Assembly: GCA_050486405.1 (NCBI GenBank)
Contig: JBJHDF010000031.1
Location: 1-37,063, forward strand
Length of the DNA: 37,063 nt
Reading direction: 5' to 3'
Source: JBJHDF01 sp050486405
Lineage (GTDB): Bacteria; Pseudomonadota; Gammaproteobacteria; Pseudomonadales; Cellvibrionaceae
Shown here one piece after another: positions 1-6,432 of this stretch (within the stretch, counting starts at the first letter, position 1; every line of letters begins with the position of its first letter). A program made the translations under genes and the position numbers. The notes beneath the pieces were generated by a model that was given only the letters and a program-made list of their open reading frames with translations, searched no databases and had not been told where the DNA came from.

Positions 1-379
1 TGGTATAGCGCCGGTAGGAGCCGAACCGGTCGTCGGTGTGAGAAGCGAACACAAACAGGTTGTCGTGTTCACGCGCCAGCCCGTAGGCGCTCTTGACGGA
101 TGAAAAGTAACGCTCCGCCGTCCGCACCCGCTCCTGCTCGCCATTGCGGGTGATGGTGTCCTGCTTGAACAGCGCGCTGAACACATACTGGTTCTGCCAC
201 TGCTCCAGATGCTGCCTGGCATCCAGCTTGCCTTGCACGGTGGTGCCATCGGTATTACCGGTCGTGGCCACAGCGCCCAGTTCGGCGGTAACCTTCCAGG
301 TGACTTCTTCTGCGGCCGCGCCTTGCACACCCGCACCGGCGGCCAACAACACTGCGACGGCGGATACTCGCTTGATCAT
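1..379 (-). CDS. DUF481 (YdiY-like) outer-membrane protein, 3' end cut by the window
   Basis: The reading frame opens at an ATG at 379 and runs off the window start, giving the first 126 residues. It begins with a classic Sec signal peptide: MIKR, then an Ala/Val/Leu-rich core, with likely cleavage after the alanines before EEVTW. The mature part has the alternating polar/hydrophobic pattern of beta strands (GAVATTGNTDG, QYVFSALFKQD, YFSSVKSAYGL, NLFVFASHTDDRFG), which fits the DUF481 family of putative salt-induced outer-membrane barrel proteins. GGGAG lies a few bases before the ATG, supporting this start. It is divergent from dusA and has no visible partner. The function of the family is poorly known. 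The family call is by pattern recognition and the C-terminal half is missing. Confidence 0.75.
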   Translation of the reverse strand, partial: MIKRVSAVAVLLAAGAGVQGAAAEEVTWKVTAELGAVATTGNTDGTTVQGKLDARQHLEQWQNQYVFSALFKQDTITRNGEQERVRTAERYFSSVKSAYGLAREHDNLFVFASHTDDRFGSYRRYT

Positions 380-407
380 AACCACTCCCACTAGCCAAAT
401 CGAAAAC

Positions 408-437
408 TTCTGACCATTGTAACGAATTTGCTACACT
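408..437 (+). promoter_or_regulatory. Candidate sigma-70 promoter for dusA
   Basis: A -10-like TACACT lies at 432-437. A weak -35-like TTCTGA lies 18 bp upstream at 408-413. The predicted start is about 20 bp before the dusA ATG. On the opposite strand, TACAAT (reverse complement at 416-421) could serve the divergent DUF481 gene, so the two promoters may overlap in this 85-bp gap. Confidence 0.4.
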
Positions 438-464
438 GGCGCCTTTTGCCTCTGCCCAACCACC

Positions 465-1457
465 ATGAGTCACACGACAAACCCGCCCGACCGCCGCTTC
501 TGTCTGGCCCCCATGATGGACTGGTCCGACAGCCATTGCCGCTATTTCTGGCGACTGCTCAGCCAGCGGGCAATGCTCTACACTGAAATGATAACCACGG
601 GCGCCCTGCTGCGCGGTGACCGGGATCGCTTTCTGCACTACAACGCCGCCGAACTGCCACTGGCGCTGCAACTGGGCGGCAGCAATCCGCAAGAACTGGC
701 CCGCTGTGCGCAACTGGCCCGGGAGCACGGCTACAGCGAAGTCAACCTCAACTGCGGCTGCCCCAGCGACCGGGTGCAGAACAACCGGATTGGCGCCTGC
801 CTGATGAGCGACCCGGTACTGGTGGCGGACTGTGTGGCGGCCATGATCGACGCCGTGGACCTTCCGGTTACGGTGAAGCACCGAACCGGCATCGATGAGT
901 TCGACAGCTACGGGCACCTGCAGGCCTTTGTCGGCGCCCTGACCGATGCCGGCTGTGGCACAATTATCGTCCACGCCCGCAAGGCCTGGCTCAAGGGGCT
1001 GAGCCCCAGGGAAAACCGGGAGATTCCGCCGCTGGAATACCACAAGGTGGCGCGGCTGAAACAGGACTTTCCGCAGCTGGAGATCATCATAAACGGCGGC
1101 ATCACCACGCTGGATCAGTGTCAGACCCTGCTGGCAGAGGTGGACGGCGTCATGATCGGCCGGGAGGCCTACAGCAACCCCTATCTGCTGGCCGCTGTGG
1201 ACCGGGCGATTTACGGGACGGACACGCCCACACCCAGCCGCCGCGCCGTGGCGGAGGCCTTTCTGGCCTATTGTGAGGAACAACTGGCGCGAGGGGTGCG
1301 TCTGAGTCATATGACCCGACACATTCTCGGCCTCTACCAGGGGCAGCCCCGGGGGCGGCTGTTTCGCCGCCTGATCAGCGAGGAAGCCCACCGGCCGGGC
1401 GCCGGGGCCGAGGTGCTGCGCCGCGCCATCGAGCTGGTGGAGACGCCCCAGCTTTAA
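465..1457 (+). CDS. dusA: tRNA-dihydrouridine(20/20a) synthase DusA
   Basis: This is a 330-residue flavoenzyme that reduces uridine to dihydrouridine in the tRNA D-loop using FMN and NADPH. The N-terminal TIM barrel shows the DusA signature: CLAPMMDWSD near residue 14, LYTEMITTGA at 38-47, ALQLGGSNP at 67-75, and NLNCGCPSDRVQ at 94-105, where Cys99 is the expected catalytic acid. VKHRTGID and HARKAWLKGLSP follow, then INGGI and GREAY of the FMN phosphate site, and a helical C-terminal tRNA-binding domain. Length is normal. CPSDRVQ and the LYTEM region point to DusA rather than DusB or DusC. It lies 82 bp upstream of tal on the same strand. The order dusA-tal is, from memory, also found in Pseudomonas. 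Confidence 0.95.
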   Translation: MSHTTNPPDRRFCLAPMMDWSDSHCRYFWRLLSQRAMLYTEMITTGALLRGDRDRFLHYNAAELPLALQLGGSNPQELARCAQLAREHGYSEVNLNCGCPSDRVQNNRIGACLMSDPVLVADCVAAMIDAVDLPVTVKHRTGIDEFDSYGHLQAFVGALTDAGCGTIIVHARKAWLKGLSPRENREIPPLEYHKVARLKQDFPQLEIIINGGITTLDQCQTLLAEVDGVMIGREAYSNPYLLAAVDRAIYGTDTPTPSRRAVAEAFLAYCEEQLARGVRLSHMTRHILGLYQGQPRGRLFRRLISEEAHRPGAGAEVLRRAIELVETPQL

Positions 1458-1481
1458 GCAGGGGGTCAAAAAGACTACAAT
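1453..1481 (+). promoter_or_regulatory. Candidate sigma-70 promoter for tal
   Basis: TACAAT at 1476-1481 matches five of six -10 bases. A weak -35-like TTTAAG at 1453-1458 sits 17 bp upstream and overlaps the dusA stop codon. The predicted start is about 50 bp before the tal GTG, so tal can be transcribed separately from dusA. Confidence 0.45.
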
Positions 1482-1539
1482 AGCCCACAACCGCAACGCT
1501 CCGCATAACGTTCAATCCATTAACCGACAGGATCCCATC

Positions 1540-2496
1540 GTGACCAGTAAACTCGAGCAACTCAAGAAGATGTCCGACGTGGTGGCAGACACCGGCGAAA
1601 TCGAAGCCATCAAGCTGTACAAGCCCCTGGATGCCACCACCAACCCGTCGCTGCTGTACAAAGCGGCCCAGTTGCCCGCCTACCAGAACATTCTCAAGGA
1701 GTCCCTGGCAGCCGCCAGTGGCGCTGGCAGCAGCGCCGAGCAGATCGCCGCCGCCTGCGACCATCTGGCCGTGGCCATCGGCCGGGAGATCCTCAATGTG
1801 GTGCCCGGCCGGGTTTCCACCGAGGTGGACGCCCGCCTGTCCTTCGACTCCGCCGCCAGTATCGAGAAGGCCAAGCACCTGATCGGCCTCTACGAAGCCG
1901 CCGGCATCGACAAGTCCCGGGTGTTGATCAAGCTGGCTTCCACCTGGGAGGGCATCCGCGCCGCAGAGATCCTGGAGAAGGAAGGTATCAACTGCAACCT
2001 GACCCTGCTGTTCGGTTTCAACCAGGCAGCCGCCTGCGCCGACGCCGGTGTGTTTCTGATTTCACCCTTTGTCGGCCGCATCCTCGACTGGTACAAGGCC
2101 AACACCGACAAGAAGGAGTACGCCCCCGAGGAAGATCCGGGCGTGGTGTCTGTGCGCCAGATCTACAATTACTACAAGCAGCACGGCTACCAGACTGTGG
2201 TGATGGGCGCCAGCTTCCGCAACACCGGCGAGATCGAAGCCCTGGCCGGTTGCGACCGGCTGACCATCAGCCCGCAACTGCTCAAGGAGCTGGAAGCGGA
2301 CACCGGCGAGCTCAAGCGAGTGCTGTCTCCAGAGAACACTGGCGACACCATCGCCAAAATCAAGGACAGCGAAGCCAGCTTCCGCTACGCCATGAACGAC
2401 AACGCCATGGCCACGGAGAAACTGGCGGAGGGCATCCGCAACTTCGCCAAGGATCAGGTCAATCTGGAAAATCTGCTGAAGCAAAGTGCTCAGTAA
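1540..2496 (+). CDS. tal: Transaldolase, type TalB
   Basis: This 318-residue cytosolic enzyme moves a dihydroxyacetone unit between sedoheptulose-7-phosphate and glyceraldehyde-3-phosphate in the non-oxidative pentose phosphate pathway. The start is a GTG preceded by GACAGGA. Visible active-site elements are Asp17 (VVADTG), DATTNPS at 31-37, Glu95 in STEVDAR, the Schiff-base Lys131 in VLIKLASTWEGI, the following CNLTLLFGF segment, and SPFVGRILDWY. Length and motif spacing match E. coli TalB, whose lysine is residue 132, so this is the full-length TalB class rather than the short fructose-6-phosphate aldolase type. The next gene begins inside its last codons. The functional call is secure; its regulation is not evident. 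Confidence 0.97.
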   Translation: MTSKLEQLKKMSDVVADTGEIEAIKLYKPLDATTNPSLLYKAAQLPAYQNILKESLAAASGAGSSAEQIAAACDHLAVAIGREILNVVPGRVSTEVDARLSFDSAASIEKAKHLIGLYEAAGIDKSRVLIKLASTWEGIRAAEILEKEGINCNLTLLFGFNQAAACADAGVFLISPFVGRILDWYKANTDKKEYAPEEDPGVVSVRQIYNYYKQHGYQTVVMGASFRNTGEIEALAGCDRLTISPQLLKELEADTGELKRVLSPENTGDTIAKIKDSEASFRYAMNDNAMATEKLAEGIRNFAKDQVNLENLLKQSAQ

Positions 2497-2935
2497 TATC
2501 AAGCGCTTTTTCGATCGCCACCTGCAACACGGTGGCGAATCGGAAGACCTCTCCTTTGCGCAAAAACAACTGGCAACGGCGGCCCTTTTGATCGAAGTGG
2601 CCGTCGCCGACCAGGTGTTCGACGACGCCGATTTCAGCGCCCTGCTCAAGGCACTGCAGCGCAAATTTGCTCTACCGGAGGAGCAGCTGAATGAGCTTTG
2701 TGAACTGGCCAGGGAAGAGCAGCGCGAGGCTACTTCCCTGTATCAGTTTACTCATCTGATCAACCGCGACTGCTCTGCCGGCGAGAAATTCGATTTGATT
2801 CACGCCATGTGGGAGGTGGCTTACGCCGATGGCCGGCTGGACAAGTACGAGGAATCGGTGATCCGCAAGGTAGCGGATCTGATCCATGTGTCACACGCGG
2901 ATTTTATTCGGGCCAAACATCTGGCTAAAGAGTAG
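2486..2935 (+). CDS. TerB-family (tellurite-resistance TerB-like) protein
   Basis: This 149-residue, mostly helical, acidic protein starts at a GTG that overlaps the end of tal by 11 nt, so translation is probably coupled to tal. Two related helical blocks can be seen: ATAALLIEVAVADQVFDDADF near residues 30-50 and MWEVAYADGRLDKYEESVIRKVADL near 107-131. The A-D-G-x-L/D-x-x-E pattern is the recognised core of the TerB/DjlA-N fold, which binds metal through acidic residues in characterised members. No signal peptide or membrane segment is present. Stand-alone TerB proteins occur widely without a ter operon and their role is unclear, so tellurite resistance should not be assumed. The gene ends 39 bp from the convergent STAS gene. 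Confidence 0.8.
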   Translation: MLSNIKRFFDRHLQHGGESEDLSFAQKQLATAALLIEVAVADQVFDDADFSALLKALQRKFALPEEQLNELCELAREEQREATSLYQFTHLINRDCSAGEKFDLIHAMWEVAYADGRLDKYEESVIRKVADLIHVSHADFIRAKHLAKE

Positions 2936-2937
2936 CG

Positions 2938-2970
2938 GCTGACGCGGAAGCTGACGCGGAAGCTGCCGCG
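2938..2970. repeat. 12-bp tandem repeat with short GC hairpin between convergent genes
   Basis: The unit GCTGACGCGGAA occurs twice head to tail at 2938-2961, followed by a diverged partial third copy, GCTGCCGCG. Within it, CGCGG (2955-2959) and CCGCG (2966-2970) can pair around a 6-nt loop. This is the only DNA between the terB-like and STAS stop codons. It could slow polymerase from either side but has no T-run, so a terminator role is only a guess. Confidence 0.5.
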
Positions 2971-2974
2971 CCGG

Positions 2975-3454
2975 CTATTTCTCCAGCATCTTTACCAGAT
3001 TGCGAAACGTCTGCCGGTTGCTTTCGTTCAGGTCCATCAGCACCCGGTGTGCCTCGATCACTTTTTCCTTTACCTGCTGCTCGCTCACCTCCTGCGCCGG
3101 CAACGCCTCAACCGGCTCCACCGGGGTTTCCAGGTGGCGCACAATCTGGAAGATTTCATGAAAGCCCATGGTCTTGAGCAGAGTGTCGATATCGGGGTTG
3201 GTGGACAATACTACCGGTGTAATACCGTGCCGCTCGCGACCGAGAATGGCGATTTTGGCCATCAACCCCAGCGTGGTGCTGTCAATGGCCTGAGCGTCGG
3301 ACAGATCGAACAGCACCTCGGCAAAGTGCTCCTGGGAGAACATGCTGTCGATGAACTGATCGAAAGAGATGCACAGGGTCAGGCGTACGTCACCCAGCAT
3401 CTTGATGACGTAAACACCTTCGTGGTCGGCAACCAGTATCTGCCCAGGCCGCAT
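2975..3454 (-). CDS. STAS-domain anti-sigma factor antagonist, partner of the RssB-like regulator
   Basis: This 159-residue soluble protein has an N-terminal STAS domain at about residues 5-105. The segment LFDLSDAQAIDSTTLGLMAKI carries the conserved D-S-T around Ser59, the residue phosphorylated by anti-sigma kinases and dephosphorylated by PP2C phosphatases in partner-switching systems. A charged C-terminal extension (EVSEQQVKEKVIEAHRVLMD, then LNESNRQTFRNLVKMLEK) follows and is helical. The ATG is 6 bp after the stop of the upstream response-regulator phosphatase gene, a two-gene operon. By analogy with Pseudomonas and Shewanella systems, the phosphatase should dephosphorylate this protein and thereby change the availability of a sigma factor or its regulator. 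The specific target, RpoS or FlgM-like, is not visible here. Confidence 0.88.
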   Translation of the reverse strand: MRPGQILVADHEGVYVIKMLGDVRLTLCISFDQFIDSMFSQEHFAEVLFDLSDAQAIDSTTLGLMAKIAILGRERHGITPVVLSTNPDIDTLLKTMGFHEIFQIVRHLETPVEPVEALPAQEVSEQQVKEKVIEAHRVLMDLNESNRQTFRNLVKMLEK

Positions 3455-3460
3455 GGGGTA

Positions 3461-4645
3461 CTACCTCTTGATTACGGTTAGCAATGCGATGTCATCCGGC
3501 GGTTCGGCAACCGCCTCCACCGCCAGGGCCTCATACACGCTCTCCAGGCTGTCACCGTGGCGCCGCACTTCGGCGAGCAGGTGGGCCTGCTTCTCGGCCA
3601 AGTTCTTCTGGGGCAGAATCTCCAGAATACCATCGGAGAAACCCACCAGGGAAAAGCGCTCCGGCAACTGCCGGGAGTACACCGTCCATGTTGTGTCCTG
3701 AAAAATTCCCACCGGCTTGCCACTGCCCGGCAGGTACTCGGCACCCGCTTCGGTAACCAGAATCGGCATGGGCAGATGGCCAGCCACCACATAGCGCATC
3801 AATTGGCTGCGGGTATCGATGACCCCCACAAAAAACGTCAGATGGTGGTTGAGCCGGGTATCCATCAACTCGCGATTGATATTGCGCAGCATCAGATCCG
3901 TTCCCTGCTCGAAAGACTCATCATCGCCAAACAGTCCCTCTTCCCTGACCATGCGGCTGACCAGGTGTTTCAGCCAGATGGTGACAAACGCCGAAGAGGC
4001 GCCGTGGCCGGAAACGTCCGCCAGATAGAACGCCAGGTAACTGCCCTTGATATGAGCATAGTCGACAAAATCGCCACTGAGGTACAGGGAGGGAGAAATG
4101 TGATGGTTGACCCGGTAACCTTCCGGGGTCTGCAGGGGTTTGGGCAACAACCGCCACTGCACCTGGCGACCGGAGAGCTGATCCCGCTCCAGTACCCGCA
4201 GGTTGTCGCGCAACTCGCGGTTGGCGGCTTCCAGCTCACTGCGATAGCGCTGGTTCTGTTCCAGCAGATCACAGCGCTCCAGGGCCTTGCGGATGGAATG
4301 CACCAGCATTTCCATATCCACCACAGGTTTGATCAGGTAGTCTGAGGCACCCAGCCGCAGGGCCGAAACCACGTCGCCCATGACCCCGGCGCCGGAAATG
4401 ACGATCACCGGCACATCCGGTGCCACCTCATGGATCTGGCGCAGCACCTGTAGCCCGTCCACCTCCGGCATGCGCAGGTCGGTGATGACCAGGTCCGGCG
4501 CCTGCTGCCGGAACAGCGCCAGCCCCTGAGGACCGCCCACGGCCTCAAGGACCTCAAAGCCGCTGTCTTCAAGGTAGGTGGCGATGCTCTGACGGACCGG
4601 CGCGTCATCGTCGATGATCAACAGCCGTCTGGGGGTATCGGTCAT
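3461..4645 (-). CDS. rssB: RssB-like response regulator with PP2C (SpoIIE-type) phosphatase domain
   Basis: This 394-residue cytosolic signalling protein starts with a CheY-like receiver at 1-120, with acidic pocket D12/D13, phospho-acceptor Asp56 in VITDLRMP, and Lys106 in DYLIKP. A helical linker (about 115-165, rich in E/R/L and ending GRQVQWRLLP) leads to a PP2C/SpoIIE-type domain. Metal-binding motifs are GDFVDY near 191, DVSGHGASSAF at 210-220, GFSDGILE, and PDDIALL near the end (Asp384/385). The receiver-linker-PP2C layout matches Pseudomonas RssB and Shewanella CrsR, which act through a STAS antagonist; the STAS gene follows 6 bp downstream. E. coli RssB has a degenerate phosphatase domain, whereas the metal motifs look intact here. 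No cognate kinase is nearby. The Shine-Dalgarno before the ATG is weak. Confidence 0.92.
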   Translation of the reverse strand: MTDTPRRLLIIDDDAPVRQSIATYLEDSGFEVLEAVGGPQGLALFRQQAPDLVITDLRMPEVDGLQVLRQIHEVAPDVPVIVISGAGVMGDVVSALRLGASDYLIKPVVDMEMLVHSIRKALERCDLLEQNQRYRSELEAANRELRDNLRVLERDQLSGRQVQWRLLPKPLQTPEGYRVNHHISPSLYLSGDFVDYAHIKGSYLAFYLADVSGHGASSAFVTIWLKHLVSRMVREEGLFGDDESFEQGTDLMLRNINRELMDTRLNHHLTFFVGVIDTRSQLMRYVVAGHLPMPILVTEAGAEYLPGSGKPVGIFQDTTWTVYSRQLPERFSLVGFSDGILEILPQKNLAEKQAHLLAEVRRHGDSLESVYEALAVEAVAEPPDDIALLTVIKR

Positions 4646-4862
4646 TGCCGGAAGAGGGTCACGGTCTGCGGAAATGGCTGGTTCATAAGGCGCAATACAC
4701 TACTCCCTTCCATTGGTCGGTGCAAGCTGTTCAAAACGGTCTTTTTGGCGTAACTTCTATGCTCAGGCTAGCAATAAATTGCCCGGTGGCGCTGCCAATG
4801 CCGACCCGGTGTCGGTGCCGCTGCAGGCGCAAGCCGCAACCATGGACCAAGAGGGCCTGACC

Positions 4863-5174
4863 ATGACCTTATCCAACCGAGCTCATCAGGAAAAACGGGA
4901 CTTTATCCGCATGAAGGTGGACACTCCGCTGCGGGCTGAAATTCAGGTGGGCAGCGACCAGTATACCGGCAGCTGCCGGGATCTGAGCGGTGGCGGCATC
5001 TCCCTGGAGTGTAAGCAGGCCTTCGAACCCGGCACCGTCATGACCGTCACTGTCACCGGCGACTACGGTCACAAGCCCACCCTCAGGGCCGAGGCCCGGG
5101 TGGTACGCTGCGGTCCGGGAGAGTCGGGCCGGCATCTGTTGGGACTGGAAATACTGAAGCTGCTGGATTCCTGA
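4863..5174 (+). CDS. Single-domain PilZ protein, probable c-di-GMP receptor
   Basis: The ATG at 4863 gives 103 residues and is preceded at good spacing by AGAGGG. An open frame continues up to an ATG at 4713, but that extension is low-complexity and does not resemble the family. Both c-di-GMP contact motifs are intact: R12-D-F-I-R16 (RxxxR) and D40-L-S-G-G-G45 (D/N-x-S-x-x-G). Beta-strand-like segments (AEIQVG, TVMTVTVTGD, LRAEARVVRC, HLLGLEIL) follow, as in a PilZ barrel. There is no other domain, so it probably acts by binding a partner when c-di-GMP is high. It is divergent from the RssB-like gene and convergent with the CsrB-like RNA. It is not the PilZ of pilus biogenesis, which usually lacks these motifs. 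Confidence 0.9.
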   Translation: MTLSNRAHQEKRDFIRMKVDTPLRAEIQVGSDQYTGSCRDLSGGGISLECKQAFEPGTVMTVTVTGDYGHKPTLRAEARVVRCGPGESGRHLLGLEILKLLDS

Positions 5175-5192
5175 AAGCAGCGGCTCACACAC

Positions 5193-5229
5193 AAGAAAAC
5201 GGGGCTGGCCAGAACCTGGCGCAGCCCCG
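5193..5229 (-). terminator. Intrinsic terminator of the CsrB-like RNA
   Basis: On the minus strand CGGGGCTG (5229-5222) pairs with CAGCCCCG (5207-5200). An inner CCAG/CTGG stem sits around a GTT loop. The hairpin is followed directly by TTTTCTT (5199-5193). The T-run is on the minus side only, so it serves the RNA rather than the convergent pilZ-domain gene that ends at 5174. Confidence 0.88.
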
Positions 5230-5464
5230 CTAAAGGAGTTGGAGTCTTCCCTGATAACCGCAATCCGCAGCGGGCGTCCTGCCCGCTTGCCCCGGCCTCC
5301 TGCCGACGGCAACTGTCGGATCGGGTTGTCTCCCTGGCCCGCTGCAGTCCGGCCATCCCGGCCGGTGCGCCTCCTGCGCCGGGCCGCCTTCCCTGACGAC
5401 CCCGAGCGGGGACTTCCCTGGACCCTCCTGGTCATGGCACATCCCTGTTTCACTTCCCTGTATA
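5193..5464 (-). ncRNA. CsrB/RsmZ-type CsrA-sequestering small RNA (predicted)
   Basis: This roughly 270-nt minus-strand transcript is inferred from sequence. It contains thirteen GGA triplets, ten within AGGA or AGGGA. Six simple hairpins place GGA in the loop (plus coordinates): 5421-5433 (GACC/GGTC, loop AGGAG), 5383-5400 (loop AGGGAA, with G-U pairs), 5367-5379 (loop AGGAG), 5349-5365 (6-bp stem, loop GGGAT), 5293-5305 (loop AGGAG) and 5270-5286 (6-bp stem, loop AGGAC). Near the 5' end is ACAGGGATGT, close to the SELEX optimum for CsrA. The RNA ends in a strong intrinsic terminator and starts below a GacA/UvrY-like palindrome. This is the architecture of CsrB/CsrC/RsmX/Y/Z RNAs, which titrate CsrA/RsmA. 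Frames read through the region are Arg/Pro/Gly-rich shadows. No covariance search was possible and the ends are approximate. Confidence 0.85.
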
Positions 5465-5470
5465 CACAGT

Positions 5471-5476
5471 ATCGTA
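5471..5476 (-). promoter_or_regulatory. Candidate -10 box of the CsrB-like RNA promoter
   Basis: TACGAT on the minus strand matches four of six -10 bases and lies 7 bp before the proposed 5' end. No good -35 is present at 16-18 bp (ACTGTT is the closest), which fits an activator-dependent promoter. Confidence 0.5.
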
Positions 5477-5516
5477 CCGGCGGGCGTGGAAAAACAGTGG
5501 CAGATGTCTGCAATTC

Positions 5517-5536
5517 TTGTAGGAGATTGACTACAA
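5517..5536 (-). promoter_or_regulatory. GacA/UvrY-like upstream activating palindrome
   Basis: On the minus strand this reads TTGTAG, eight bases, CTACAA. The inner 18 bp, TGTAGT-N6-CCTACA, align with the GacA consensus TGTAAG-N6-CTTACA, keeping both TGTA and TACA ends. It is centred about 62 bp upstream of the proposed RNA start and begins 20 bp past the mlaA stop codon. Its place in front of a CsrB-like RNA is what makes the match meaningful. Confidence 0.72.
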
Positions 5537-5555
5537 ATGTCAGCCGGAGTGACCT

Positions 5556-6293
5556 CTAAAAATCATAGTCGTCGTAATAATCATCATAATCCCCGAAGCC
5601 GGCGCCAAAATCATCCTCAAACTGGCCGTTGCGGATCAGATACTCCCGGCGCTGCAGATAGGCGTCGCGGATAAAGGTGTAGCGGTCCCCGGTGATATGC
5701 CGTTCCAGATCGATCAGCCGGGCGCGGGTGTCCAGCAGATTGACGCCCTTGAGGCTGTAACTGGTCTGCCAGGGCTCCACATAGGTGATGGGGTCCGTGT
5801 ACCAGTCCACCGGCAGCGCCAGACTGTCGCGCAGGGTACTGGGCCCGAGAAACGGCAGCACCACGTAGGGTCCGCTGCCCACCCCCCAGACCGCCAGAGT
5901 CTGGCCGAAGTCCTCGCCACCGTGAGCCTCCAGGCCCACATGCTGGGCCACATCGAACAGCCCCACCAGCCCGAAGGTGGAGTTGATCAGAAAGCGGCCC
6001 GTGTCATTGCCCACCTGGCGGAAGTTGCCCTGGAGCAGGCCGTTGAAGACATTGCGGATCTCGAGAATATTGGCAAAGGCGTTGCCCAGCCCCCGCCGGG
6101 CCTCCCGGGGCACCCCCTTGCGGTAACCCCGGGCCACGGGCCGCACCACCGTATCGTCGGCCCACTCGTTAAAGGCGAACACCTTGCGGTTGATGCTCTC
6201 CCAGGGGTCCTCCTCGGCGGTGGAGGCCCAGGCGCCGGAGCCCAGTGTTGCCAGCAGTGCGAAGCACAGTGCCGCTCCCAGCTGTCTGTTCAT
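5556..6293 (-). CDS. mlaA: MlaA (VacJ) family outer-membrane lipid-asymmetry protein
   Basis: The ATG at 6293 is preceded by AGGAG at 7 bp and gives 245 residues; an upstream in-frame ATG at 6335 has no such site. MlaA sits in the outer membrane and removes phospholipids from its outer leaflet, passing them to MlaC and MlaFEDB. A signal peptide (about 1-24) is followed by the family's DPWESINRKVFAFNEWAD, then ANILEIRNVFNGLLQG, FLINSTFGLVGLFDVA, GEDFGQTLAVWG and YVVLPFLGPSTLRDS. There is no lipobox cysteine, so it is probably a signal-peptidase-I-processed form rather than a lipoprotein as in E. coli. The C-terminus is an acidic Asp/Tyr tail. No mlaBCDEF genes are nearby, which is usual for mlaA in this group. 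Confidence 0.95.
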   Translation of the reverse strand: MNRQLGAALCFALLATLGSGAWASTAEEDPWESINRKVFAFNEWADDTVVRPVARGYRKGVPREARRGLGNAFANILEIRNVFNGLLQGNFRQVGNDTGRFLINSTFGLVGLFDVAQHVGLEAHGGEDFGQTLAVWGVGSGPYVVLPFLGPSTLRDSLALPVDWYTDPITYVEPWQTSYSLKGVNLLDTRARLIDLERHITGDRYTFIRDAYLQRREYLIRNGQFEDDFGAGFGDYDDYYDDYDF

Positions 6294-6404
6294 CGTTGCA
6301 CTCCTGTATCGAATCAGTTGGGGAGGCCGTGTCACCGACGGCCCCGGTCAGAAGCCACTTTAACCGGATGGGACGGTCAGGGGAAGGGTTTGAGAATGGG
6401 TGAT

Positions 6405-6432
6405 TGAGTTGCTGTAATCTTACAGCAACTCA
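6405..6432. repeat. Perfect 13-bp inverted repeat at the end of the minor pilin gene
   Basis: TGAGTTGCTGTAA (6405-6417) and TTACAGCAACTCA (6420-6432) are exact reverse complements with a 2-bp centre. The repeat overlaps the last codons and stop of the pilin gene. No T-run follows on either strand, so it is not a standard intrinsic terminator. It could stabilise the mRNA 3' end, terminate weakly, or bind a protein. Confidence 0.6.

Noticed and set aside
255..1496. 413-residue minus-strand open frame covering dusA
   Set aside because: It is antisense to a clear DusA protein with all family motifs; its own translation has no domain.
4713..4862. N-terminal extension of the PilZ protein from an upstream ATG
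   Set aside because: The extension is not PilZ-like and has no ribosome site; the ATG at 4863 has AGAGGG at good spacing.
4869..5513. Long minus-strand open frame antisense to the PilZ gene and across the small-RNA region
   Set aside because: It is Arg/Pro/Gly-rich with no domain, runs antisense through a convincing PilZ gene, and is explained by high GC plus the GGA-rich RNA.
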